Origin: Nostoc sp. LPT
Lineage (GTDB): Bacteria > Cyanobacteriota > Cyanobacteriia > Cyanobacteriales > Nostocaceae
DNA length: 46,797 nucleotides
Direction: 5' to 3'
Assembly: GCF_017115165.1 (NCBI RefSeq)
Contig: NZ_JABXKF010000128.1
Span: 1-46,797 of the forward strand
Positions 34,829-42,607 of the stretch are shown here, in pieces. Under the pieces are notes generated by a model. It was not told the DNA's origin and ran no database searches. It saw nothing but the letters and a program-made list of their open reading frames with translations. The position numbers and the translations under genes were made by a program. How positions within the stretch are numbered: position 1 is the first letter of the stretch; each line of letters opens with the position of its first letter.

Positions 34829-35200
34829 TTGGATGCCCTATGTGTCGCGAACATTTTTTGAATTGGTATTAGAGAAGTCGTAAATCTCTGCATTACAGGC
34901 TTATAAAGTCTGTGGCAACAACAGCAACAGCGTGATAAATCGCAAATTTTATACTTGTAATCTAACTTAATTTTCTTTGGTGCATAGGCGTAGCCCATCA
35001 TAGACATCGCCTGGTAGGATAATTAAAAACTTGGGTTAGCGATCGCAATCTATTAGTTATACGTGTTTTATCTCAATTAAAGTTATATTTAAGACATGCT
35101 AATAGTAGTTTACACACTACTAATATTTAAGAACTTAATACTAATGGTGTATAAATAGATTAAGCTTGCCTCTGAGCTATTTGCTATAAAATTTAATGAA

Positions 35201-35476
35201 GAGGTAGTTACGATTCCCAGTGTACAACTTTGACAACTGTCCACAATACTGTTGCGCGTCTCAAGCTCATGGTAATATTATCTTACTGTCAGGGAGATAT
35301 TATTTATACATCAATTTGTAACCATGCTGAAACAGCTAGTTAGGTGTGCTACCTCCAAAAAACAAAAAATTATTCAACCTACCCAGGAAATCACCAAAAG
35401 CCCTAATGTGCAAAGCACAGAGCTTTTGAGAATCTGTTTATATAAGGTACTAAAGAGCTAACTAAAGCTCTTTTTT
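35201..35476 (+). ncRNA. Candidate structured RNA with terminator
   Basis: GAGGTAG at 35201-35207 is complementary to CTACCTC at 35349-35355, which could close a domain of about 155 nt. The stretch has no long reading frame and ends at an intrinsic terminator (35453-35476). TATAAA just upstream (35185-35190) could be a -10 box. No known RNA family was recognised. The evidence is suggestive only. Confidence 0.3.
35453..35476 (+). terminator. Rho-independent terminator without upstream gene
   Basis: AAGAGCT (35453-35459), a 6-nt loop and AGCTCTT (35466-35472) are followed by a run of T to 35476. The nearest plus-strand gene ends some 790 bp upstream and has its own terminator, so this one implies another transcript. 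Confidence 0.75.
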
Positions 35477-35832
35477 CGGAATCATCATAGCCAGCGAAAA
35501 AGGCATAAAACCCTCTTAAGATGGCAAAAAATTAGACAAGAGTAAATAGAAAAGTTTTGACACAATGTCAATAGTTTTTTGTATATGTAATATCAAAAAG
35601 CCGAATTTGTATTGTCAAGAATACATTAACATTGTGTGTTTTATTTAGATATTGATTCTCTTTGTGCTTAGTTACCTATATAGAAGTCCTATTTGATTAG
35701 TGAAAACTTAAGCTACGCTCGCTCAAATTAGGCAAACACTTAAATTTAACAAATAATTTAGGACTGCTAGATCAATCTCGATCTAGTAAAAATTCGATTA
35801 TTCACAAAGTCAGTAAGAGTAACAGGAAAAAC

Positions 35833-36546
35833 ATGAATATCATAGTTCGTTTGTTTGGAGCGATCGTTCTCCAAGTATCTGCGTTGGCTGCAATGTCTAG
35901 CATGGCAATGTCTGATGACAAACCTTTTCACATCAATACCCAACAGACTCCGGCTGTTTATCCACAGAAAACACCACAAATGTCTGATGATAAGCCCTTT
36001 CGCGTCAATACCCAACAGACTCCTGCTGTTTATCCACAGAAAACAACACAGAGGATTTGCTCTTTAGATCCTATTGAAGATTTATTACCTCCACCACAAA
36101 CTAAGGCAAATAATTCTTTGCTTTCTTACCTTGCTGAACAGGGTTTTACACAAAATAAAGAGGGTTCCTGGGTCTGTTATGCCAACGATCCTAAAAAAGA
36201 GGGACGTTATTTTACTTTATTTAAGGTCAAACAAGTTAATAGCAGGCTCATAGCAAGTTCTTTCCTAGATGAAGGCAGTCTGATTCAAGGGCAGGAAAAT
36301 CGGAGTTTGGACTTCTTTATGATGCTGATTGAGCGTCATACGAATACTACTAAAGAGAACCGTCAGGGTATACGTAGATATCTACAAGCCTTCGTTTCCT
36401 TAGTCAAGGAAGGGAAAATCAAACCTACACGTCGTGGGTATCTTTTTGACCAACCAAACCGGGCGATAGTCTTATATCACACACTCTCATCAGGAAATCT
36501 CAAAGGTACAGGAATCACGATCAACATTTATTTAGCTAAGAGTTGA
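35833..36546 (+). CDS. Exported hypothetical protein with duplicated 24-residue segment
   Basis: A 237-residue protein with a signal-peptide-like start (MNIIVRLFGAIVLQVSALAA), preceded by AGGA. Residues 26-49 and 50-73 are tandem copies (MSDDKPFHINTQQTPAVYPQ and MSDDKPFRVNTQQTPAVYPQ); the 72-bp DNA copies are about 90% identical, so the duplication is recent. The C-terminal 160 residues (SLLSYLAEQGFTQNKEGSW, FTLFKVKQVNSRLIASSFLD, GTGITINIYLAKS) look like a compact alpha+beta domain that I cannot name. The neighbouring downstream gene also encodes an exported protein. Confidence 0.7.
   Translation: MNIIVRLFGAIVLQVSALAAMSSMAMSDDKPFHINTQQTPAVYPQKTPQMSDDKPFRVNTQQTPAVYPQKTTQRICSLDPIEDLLPPPQTKANNSLLSYLAEQGFTQNKEGSWVCYANDPKKEGRYFTLFKVKQVNSRLIASSFLDEGSLIQGQENRSLDFFMMLIERHTNTTKENRQGIRRYLQAFVSLVKEGKIKPTRRGYLFDQPNRAIVLYHTLSSGNLKGTGITINIYLAKS
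35908..36051 (+). repeat. 72-bp tandem duplication in coding sequence
   Basis: Two 72-bp units (35908-35979 and 35980-36051) start ATGTCTGATGA and differ at a handful of positions, some synonymous. Each encodes 24 residues, so copy number can vary without a frameshift. Confidence 0.92.
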
Positions 36547-36549
36547 ACT

Positions 36550-36692
36550 GGGGAATGAGGAGCAGAGCAGCAGAGGAGACAAAGGGACAAGGGGGAATTA
36601 TTAAACAAGTCTCTCCCTTGTCTTTCCCCTCTTCTTCGTCTACTTTGTCTCTTCTCCATGCCCTATGCCCCATGCCCTATGCCCAATTAAAT
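36550..36692. repeat. Low-complexity intergenic repeats
   Basis: Purine-rich GAGACAAAGGGACAAGGGGG on the left and the pyrimidine-rich CTCCCTTGTCTTTCCCCTC on the right can pair imperfectly. They are followed by CCCTATGCCCCATG heptamer-type units. Comparable to the intergenic repeat tracts elsewhere in the window; a 60-codon frame across it is not a gene. Confidence 0.75.
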
Positions 36693-36717
36693 TGTTGTCG
36701 TCTAGTAGAGGTGCATC

Positions 36718-38040
36718 TTGTCTAAATCAATTGTTCAAAGAATTGCGATGCCGAAAGTAGTTCGCTTTGCAGCGATCGCATTTTCATCTGTTGCAGTAGT
36801 ACTCACTACGTGTCAGTCTGCTTTTGCACAGCTAAATATTGGGCGCTATGGTATCCAACAAGGACTGGAGTCTGAGTATCTCCAGTATCAAATTAATAAC
36901 CAGAATTTGAGCCAGATGCGAGTCATTCCTGGATGTGATGTGGGATTTGGTCTGACCTGCAATAAGACTGGATCGGTAATCCAACAATTAGTGGAGTTAA
37001 ACAATGGGACTAGTTATCAAAACCTTCTGATCCGAGCAGCCGGTGGGGAGAAAAACTTCCAGAATTTTGCTAGCTTCTACAGCAATAATCCCAATCTCTC
37101 TGCGGTGCCTTACGCCTCATTTTGGAGAAACGCATCTCCCGCAATCATGGATGGATCTCAATACCTTCTTGGACAAAGTTTTGGTCGCAATCCAGTAGAA
37201 GGACTCGGACTTGTAACCAAGCAGTTCTACTGGGCACCATATTCAGGAGTCAATGACTCTGTTAGCCTCCGTAATGGATTACTAGACCTGAAATTGTCAT
37301 ACGGACGACTGCTGTTTGAAGAGGTTTCACAAATTTCCAACATTCAAGAGCAGATTCAGTCTCTAGGTCTGTCGCCAGAGATGACAAATTTTTATTTAGA
37401 TAAAATCTCTACAGGCTTAGATGCGTTGAGTTCTGGAGATCAGAACCAACTCCAACAGAAGATTTTTGAAGTACTATCCTTTCCATACTCCGAAGAAGGT
37501 GGACAACTCGGACGCCCCAATAATGCGATTCCAGCGGAATTTAATCAGATATTAGGAGAAGATATCGCAGGAGATACTTTGCTGAGTGACAATCCACTAG
37601 CCTTGGATGGAGAAACAATAGCTTTTGATGCTTTCCCTAGTTCTGCGGGAGATGTCTTGGTACCAGACAGTTCTAATTCCTTTCCACTTTGGCCAATAAT
37701 CGGCGTTGGGGGTCTTGGTTTAATTCTGCTTCTACTACTGGGTGGTGATAGTTCTTCAGCTCAACCACCTGTTTCTTCATCTCCTCAACCACCTGCACCT
37801 GTTTCTCCAGGAAATACACCTTTGTCTCTCAACAACAAAGGCGAATGCGATCTGACTCCCAGTGGTAATGGTTCCAATCACACACAGATAATTGAAATTC
37901 CATGTAGTGTGACTCCTCAAAGCCCTACGGAAGTGAAAAAGGTAATGGAGCCATCAACGATCAAAGCGCTTGTATTGCTAATTGTTCTACTATGGATAGT
38001 CCGTAATAAACACCGAACTTTAAAAATCCTTAGTTCGTAA
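36718..38040 (+). CDS. Exported protein with PEP-CTERM-like C-terminal sorting signal
   Basis: A 440-residue protein. TTG 36718 has a well-placed GAGG 6 bases upstream, whereas ATG 36748 has none, so I prefer the TTG; both precede the signal peptide (FAAIAFSSVAVVLTTCQSAFAQ). Residues about 36-300 are a soluble, mainly helical extracytoplasmic region with no named domain. A hydrophobic stretch (LWPIIGVGGLGLILLLLLGG) is followed by a Pro/Ser-rich linker, and the tail is MEPSTIKALVLLIVLLWI then RNKHRTLK. The last part has the PEP-like motif, TM helix and basic end of PEP-CTERM sorting signals, so export and cleavage by an exosortase is possible. The internal hydrophobic stretch is unusual. Confidence 0.75.
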   Translation: MSKSIVQRIAMPKVVRFAAIAFSSVAVVLTTCQSAFAQLNIGRYGIQQGLESEYLQYQINNQNLSQMRVIPGCDVGFGLTCNKTGSVIQQLVELNNGTSYQNLLIRAAGGEKNFQNFASFYSNNPNLSAVPYASFWRNASPAIMDGSQYLLGQSFGRNPVEGLGLVTKQFYWAPYSGVNDSVSLRNGLLDLKLSYGRLLFEEVSQISNIQEQIQSLGLSPEMTNFYLDKISTGLDALSSGDQNQLQQKIFEVLSFPYSEEGGQLGRPNNAIPAEFNQILGEDIAGDTLLSDNPLALDGETIAFDAFPSSAGDVLVPDSSNSFPLWPIIGVGGLGLILLLLLGGDSSSAQPPVSSSPQPPAPVSPGNTPLSLNNKGECDLTPSGNGSNHTQIIEIPCSVTPQSPTEVKKVMEPSTIKALVLLIVLLWIVRNKHRTLKILSS

Positions 38041-38562
38041 TTATATTATCAATACCTTTGCCAAAATAAGAGCCTAGAAAAATTTTGGCAAAAACGGCAA
38101 AATGACTCATACATAAGCGTTTAGCTTACAAGGTGGTTTGGAAGCTCAAACCCTTGATACTGCGGACAATACATGAAAAAATCCTTGCAGGAAACCTTGA
38201 AGGAATTTTTAGGACTTATTGTTTTTGCCAAACCTTTGAGAACAGGACGTTAATACAATCAACTCAGCCTTGTAAATTGGCGAAGGTATTGATTACATAA
38301 GGGGATTTAGCAAAAAGTTGGAGCGCTAGTTTCCAATAAGCTTGAGTTAGCGTTAAAAACCTTAAACTGGTAGGTTGGGTTGAGCTTTCGCGTTACCCAA
38401 CATCAATCGGAGTGTTGGGTTTCGTTCCTCAACCCAACCTACAAATTTTTTTGCAACAATTTAGCCTTGCCACGCCAGTAGGGTAGCACAGCTAGCTCTG
38501 CTACCCTACCCGTGTAACTTATTCAAATAAGAATCGCTATTATTACAATTTTGTAATAGCGT
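38041..38562. repeat. Intergenic region with two inverted repeats
   Basis: This 522-bp gap has GTAGGTTGGGTTGAG (38370-38384) perfectly inverted at 38428-38442, with 43 bp between, a common type of cyanobacterial palindromic repeat. It also has GTAGGGTAGCA (38478-38488), inverted at 38499-38509. A third, weaker hairpin (CGCTATT...AATAGCG, 38535-38561) touches the end of the sodA gene and may be its terminator. No gene was found. Confidence 0.75.
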
Positions 38563-39351
38563 TCAGTTCGGGGAGCGTCCCGTAGAGAAGGAAAGGTATC
38601 GCCTGTTAATCTGCGGCCAATTCACCACATTCCACCAATTATCCAAATACTCAGCTCGACGGTTGCGATATTTCAGGTAATAGGCATGTTCCCATAGATC
38701 GTTACCCATAATCGGATATGAACCCTCCATAATTGGGTTATCCTGATTTGCTGTGGTGACAATCTGGAGTTGCTTTTGAGGATTGCGTACTAACCAAACC
38801 CAACCACTACCGAAACGACCTGCACCCGCTGCATTAAACTGTTTTTTAAAGGCATCAAAGCTGCCAAAAGTTTGGTTAATTTCTTGAGCGATCGCTCCTG
38901 ATGGTTGTCCTCCACCTTGGGGACTCATCAGTTGCCAAAAAATCGTGTGGTTGAGATGACCACCAGCGTTATTACGTACCTTTGTCCGAATATCTTCAGG
39001 TACGCTGTTCAAATTCACTAGCAAACCTTCAACACTTCTTTTTTGCAAATCTGGATACTGCTTCAATGCATCATTTAAGTTCTTGACGTAGCTAGCATGA
39101 TGTGCGTCATGATGCAATTTCATCGTTTCAGCATCAATAGCTTTTCCTAGTGCCCCATAAGCATAAGGCAATGGTGGTAGCTGTGCGGGAGAAGCACTTA
39201 ATGACCTATTAGGATAAGCTACAGTGGTAAACGGTCTAGTAGGTGTTGGTGAAAAAAATTGCGCCCCTACTGGTTCGTGATAAATTAGCAGAATTGTCAA
39301 CACAATTGTTGTGAAGAAAAAAACTATTTTTTTTCGCCAAAATCCGATCAT
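38563..39351 (-). CDS. sodA: Manganese superoxide dismutase, membrane-anchored
   Basis: SodA converts superoxide to oxygen and hydrogen peroxide. The metal ligands are seen in MKLHHDAHHASYV (first His), GGHLNHTIFW (second His) and GNDLWEHAYYLKYRNRR (Asp and His). The Mn-type residues GAGRFGSGWVWLV and ANQDNPIM point to Mn rather than Fe. The N-terminus (IVFFFTTIVLTILLIYHEPVGAQ) is a hydrophobic anchor or signal, as in the membrane-bound SodA of Anabaena. The active domain should thus face the thylakoid lumen or periplasm. I chose ATG 39351 (MIGFWRKK); an upstream TTG at 39372 is possible. Length 262 residues. Confidence 0.93.
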   Translation of the reverse strand: MIGFWRKKIVFFFTTIVLTILLIYHEPVGAQFFSPTPTRPFTTVAYPNRSLSASPAQLPPLPYAYGALGKAIDAETMKLHHDAHHASYVKNLNDALKQYPDLQKRSVEGLLVNLNSVPEDIRTKVRNNAGGHLNHTIFWQLMSPQGGGQPSGAIAQEINQTFGSFDAFKKQFNAAGAGRFGSGWVWLVRNPQKQLQIVTTANQDNPIMEGSYPIMGNDLWEHAYYLKYRNRRAEYLDNWWNVVNWPQINRRYLSFSTGRSPN

Positions 39352-39624
39352 AAATTGTAGCCTCAAAATCAATATTATTGGCTTATAACGCGATCGTAGA
39401 CTGTTAGTTTGCAGTTACATTAAGCCAAATATTATATATATTACCTTAGTTTTCAGTTAATTCAAACAAAGATAGATATAGCTGAAATTTTATTTTCTAA
39501 ACCTACAATTCAAACCATGTAACCAAAAAATCTCTTTGGCTAAGAATAATAATTATCGAACAGAATAGAGGCGTCAGTCGTTAGAATACAAGAAGGGTAT
39601 TCTGACCGAAAAAGCGGATGAATA

Positions 39625-39743
39625 ATATCATGTCCGCATAATTAGTTATGATTCCCACAGTCATTGACCCCACCCCTTAATCCCCTCCCCGCTTGCGGGG
39701 TGGGGTTCTTCGGGTTTGATAAGTAATCAAGCGGACATGATAT
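39625..39743. mobile_element. MITE-like element with 13-bp terminal inverted repeats
   Basis: ATATCATGTCCGC (39625-39637) and GCGGACATGATAT (39731-39743) are perfect inverted repeats 119 bp end to end. The interior contains a GC-rich palindrome (CCCCACCCC...GGGGTGGGG around CCCCGCTTGCGGGG). It has no coding capacity. No flanking target-site duplication was clear. Confidence 0.65.
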
Positions 39744-39831
39744 AACTGGGTTTAAGACCCCCACAAAACAAGAAAATTTGGTGGTCAACAATTCAGTGGC
39801 GGGTCTGAATCCCCCACTAAAAGATTGCTGA

Positions 39832-39866
39832 ATTCTGAATTCTGAATTCTGAATTCTGAATTCTGT
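39832..39866. repeat. TGAATTC heptamer tandem repeat
   Basis: Five consecutive TGAATTC (CTGAATT) heptamers. The same unit appears in the left arms of the MITE-like repeats at 4766 and 17619. The flanking 39373-39624 and 39867-40013 hold only AT-rich spacer and the promoters of sodA and nothing else that I can support. Confidence 0.9.
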
Positions 39867-40013
39867 ATTCTTCTTCAACAATCAAATTCTTAATTTTTAT
39901 TGTGCTATGGGCGTTTATTCCGCCCGTGTGAATATCTTGTTTACACCATAATAGCTAGATTTTATTTACTATTTTAGCTGGGCTATGCTACTACAACTTT
40001 TCTATTATTTAGC

Positions 40014-40571
40014 TTAGTTTTTGTTTTTCATCTGTCTGTAAATAGCTGCAATGTTGCGAGCATCATCAATGCCACGATGGTGTGTGCCTTTTAATTCTAT
40101 CTCCAACTCATTGAGAGCCTGCGCCATGCCAAATTTTTTAGATACGCCAAGATATTCTGAAAATTCTTCTTTGATATTTATATGTTCTGAAGTAAAAGGA
40201 TAGGGAAAATCATGAAACGCACAATCTTGAATAAATTGCTTTTTGTCGTAATTACCCCAAGAACAAAAAATATAGTTGGGAAATAAATTAATCCATTCTT
40301 TAAAGCGAGAAATTGCTTCTAAAAATTTGGGTGCTTCGTCAACATCTAGCTGGCGAATGCTAGTCAATTCGGTGCAAAAACCTGTCAGTTGCGGATGTCT
40401 CACAGGTTGGATGAATTGCTGAAACTCTGAATCAATTTCCCACGTTGTTCGATTGAGCATCACTGCACCGATTTCAATAATTTCCATTTCATGACGGGGA
40501 ATAGTTTTACTGTTACAGCACGTGGCTTCCAAATCGACTATCAAATAATAGTGGGATATTTTAGTATTCAT
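40014..40571 (-). CDS. DEDDh 3'-5' exonuclease (ERI-1/KapD-like)
   Basis: A 185-residue RNase T/Pol III epsilon-fold exonuclease. The DEDDh residues are visible: IVDLEAT (Asp and Glu, ExoI), WGNYDKKQF (Asp, ExoII), and HHRGIDDARNIA (His and Asp, ExoIII). The insertion EATCCNSKTIPRHEMEIIEIG after ExoI is typical of the ERI-1/KapD group, whose eukaryotic members trim RNA. The bacterial role is unknown; RNA processing is the likely role. It is about 180 bp from the next gene on the same strand. Confidence 0.92.
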   Translation of the reverse strand: MNTKISHYYLIVDLEATCCNSKTIPRHEMEIIEIGAVMLNRTTWEIDSEFQQFIQPVRHPQLTGFCTELTSIRQLDVDEAPKFLEAISRFKEWINLFPNYIFCSWGNYDKKQFIQDCAFHDFPYPFTSEHINIKEEFSEYLGVSKKFGMAQALNELEIELKGTHHRGIDDARNIAAIYRQMKNKN

Positions 40572-40754
40572 ATTAGATTGATGATTAATACTGGTAATTA
40601 GTTATACGTTTAGTTAAAATTTAGAGATTTTTTGTAGGAATTTTGTTTGGATTATACTACAAAAACTTAATGTTTACAGTAGCTTTGCTTTTTTCATTTA
40701 TTTAAACCACAACCTCCTGTATAGGCTTACAGGTAGCTGTAAGACCACAAGAAT

Positions 40755-41216
40755 TTAGATTGATGAAAAAGGTTTAACCCAACTCAATTGAATAGCGATA
40801 TCAAGAGCAATTGCAGCTAGCGCAAACCATAACAAACTTTCTGCCGCCAACACCAAAAATGGCCAAATTGTGCTGTGAGAATTCCACCCAAATTCTATCT
40901 GAGTTAATCCGCGCACCAAGCCAAAAGCTAACACGCCACCAGCTTTGAGTTGGGGATTTCGATCGGAGCGGATGATATAGCGGTAGGTGACACCAAATAG
41001 GAAACCAGTAAAAGTGGCAACTGCACCACTTACCCATAAGCGCCAGTTAAGATCACTTTGCAGACATACAAGTGTCTGAAAATATGTTGCTAGTACTAGA
41101 GTATTTAACAGACTGGCGATCGCAAAAGCGAAACATACAGATAATCCCCCAACTATTCCAGCCTTGAGAGATTCTATGCGTTCTGCCATTAATTGAGGAT
41201 CTAAAGTTGGGTTCAC
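40755..41216 (-). CDS. Conserved membrane protein (153 aa)
   Basis: A 153-residue protein with four predicted membrane helices: GIVGGLSVCFAFAIASLLNT, WVSGAVATFTGFLFGVTYRY, AGGVLAFGLVRG and FLVLAAESLLWFALAAIALD. The N-terminal motif PQLMAERIESLKAG and the RSDRNPQLKAGG loop appear characteristic of a cyanobacterial family, but I cannot give a function. It lies about 100 bp past the end of the phosphorelay genes on the same strand and might share their transcript. Confidence 0.78.
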   Translation of the reverse strand: MNPTLDPQLMAERIESLKAGIVGGLSVCFAFAIASLLNTLVLATYFQTLVCLQSDLNWRLWVSGAVATFTGFLFGVTYRYIIRSDRNPQLKAGGVLAFGLVRGLTQIEFGWNSHSTIWPFLVLAAESLLWFALAAIALDIAIQLSWVKPFSSI

Positions 41217-41314
41217 TCTATATATAAATTACGGATTGGGTATTGGGAAAACTCTTCCCCAGTCTCCAATATGATAAATGCTAGAGCAGTTTTGTAATCA
41301 ATTAAATATTGTTC

Positions 41315-42577
41315 TCATGTAGGAATTTTGATGATGAACTCGGTTCCCATGCCGGGTTGAGAATTCACTTCTAAAATGCCTTTGTGTTTCTCTACAATTA
41401 TTTGATATGCAATCGACAAGCCAAGTCCAGTACCTTTTCCAACAGTTTTCGTGGTAAACAACGGCTCAAACAAGCGTTTTTTAAGCCGTTCAGGAATACC
41501 AACCCCATTGTCAGCAATCCGAATTATAACTAATTGTTCAGAATTTATTTCTGTGGCAATTTTAATCTGAGGAATTAAATTGCTCATTTTGCCTTCTATT
41601 ATAGCTTCATCAAGAGCATCAACTGCATTTGCCAGAATGTTCATAAATACTTGATTCATTTCCCCTAGATAGCAGCGAACCTGTGGTAATTCTCCATAAC
41701 TTTTAATAACTTCAATGCGAGGGCGATCGCCATTAGCATTGAGGCGGTGTTGCAAAATCATTAGTGTACTATCTAGTCCTTGGTGCAAATCAGCAGATAT
41801 TTTGGCATCCCTGTCTGAGCGACAGAAGTTGCGGAGTGAATTAGAAAGGTTCCTAATTCGTTCACTTCCTAGCTGGAGTGAGTTTAAGATTTTTACTATA
41901 TCTTCGAGAACAAAGTTCAGATCCAAGTCCTCAATGGCATTGGTAATTTTGGCTGTTGGGTTTGGATACTCTTGTTCATATAGTAGGAACAACTTGGTTA
42001 CTCCTGCAATGTGTTCTTGCAAGGGTGGAATATTACTAGAAATAAAGTTGATCGGGTTATTGATTTCATGGCCAACACCAGCGATTAACTCTCCAAGTGT
42101 TGATAGTTTCTCTTGCTGCACTAGTTGGACTTGGGCTTTTTGCAAAGCCTTGGTGCGATCGCTGACTTGTTGTTCCAAAGATTCAGTCAATTGTTTGAGT
42201 TGTAAATGTACGCGTACTCTGGCAATAACTTCCTCTTGGGCAAACGGTTTAGGGATATAGTCTACTGCACCAAGGGAAAATCCCTTCGTTTTGCTCTCCG
42301 TATCCGCTAAAGCAGTAGTGAAAATAATCGGAATGTTTTGGGTAACAGGATTAGCTTTGAGGCGGCGACAAGTTTCAAATCCATCAATACCGGGCATTTG
42401 TACATCCAGCAAAATCAACTCTGGTTGATTGCGTTCGGCTTGAGCGATCGCACTTTCTCCATCGACTGCAACCCGGAAACGAAAACCCTCACTATTGAGC
42501 GCTTCACACACGACAGATAAATTTGTCGGATTATCATCCACAATCAAAATAAATCCGTTATTTTGAATTTTGCTCAT
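41315..42577 (-). CDS. Response regulator-histidine kinase hybrid (REC-HK)
   Basis: A 420-residue soluble protein: an N-terminal receiver domain (FILIVDDNPTN, phosphoacceptor Asp in LILLDVQMPG, Lys in YIPKPF) followed by a coiled coil (LEQQVSDRTKALQKAQVQL) and a histidine kinase. The kinase H-box is GVGHEINNPINFI and the ATPase boxes are NILANAVDAL, ADNGVGIP and GKGTGLGLSIA. An input by phosphotransfer to the receiver is likely. The gene follows the ethylene-receptor-like kinase by 30 bp, so the two should be one operon and may form a phosphorelay. ATG 42577 replaces an upstream TTG start. Confidence 0.93.
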   Translation of the reverse strand: MSKIQNNGFILIVDDNPTNLSVVCEALNSEGFRFRVAVDGESAIAQAERNQPELILLDVQMPGIDGFETCRRLKANPVTQNIPIIFTTALADTESKTKGFSLGAVDYIPKPFAQEEVIARVRVHLQLKQLTESLEQQVSDRTKALQKAQVQLVQQEKLSTLGELIAGVGHEINNPINFISSNIPPLQEHIAGVTKLFLLYEQEYPNPTAKITNAIEDLDLNFVLEDIVKILNSLQLGSERIRNLSNSLRNFCRSDRDAKISADLHQGLDSTLMILQHRLNANGDRPRIEVIKSYGELPQVRCYLGEMNQVFMNILANAVDALDEAIIEGKMSNLIPQIKIATEINSEQLVIIRIADNGVGIPERLKKRLFEPLFTTKTVGKGTGLGLSIAYQIIVEKHKGILEVNSQPGMGTEFIIKIPT

Positions 42578-42607
42578 GATGAATTTCAAACTGAATTTGA
42601 ACTCAAA

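Larger units (their letters stand above)
34829..35832. other. Long intergenic region (1.0 kb)
   Basis: No convincing protein gene is present. A minus-strand 63-codon frame (34816-35007) contains a run of Cys codons but overlaps a dispersed repeat (34981-35010, copy of 19184-19213) and was rejected. A second orphan terminator lies at 35453-35476, with a possible structured RNA before it. From 35480 to 35832 the DNA is AT-rich and probably holds the promoter of the exported-protein gene. Confidence 0.5.

Noticed and set aside
34816..35007. Minus-strand frame with five consecutive Cys codons
   Set aside because: The Cys run comes from a CAACAGCAACAG-type tract, and the N-terminus is the dispersed repeat at 34981-35010.
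36543..36725. Plus-strand 60-codon frame
   Set aside because: It translates low-complexity intergenic repeats.
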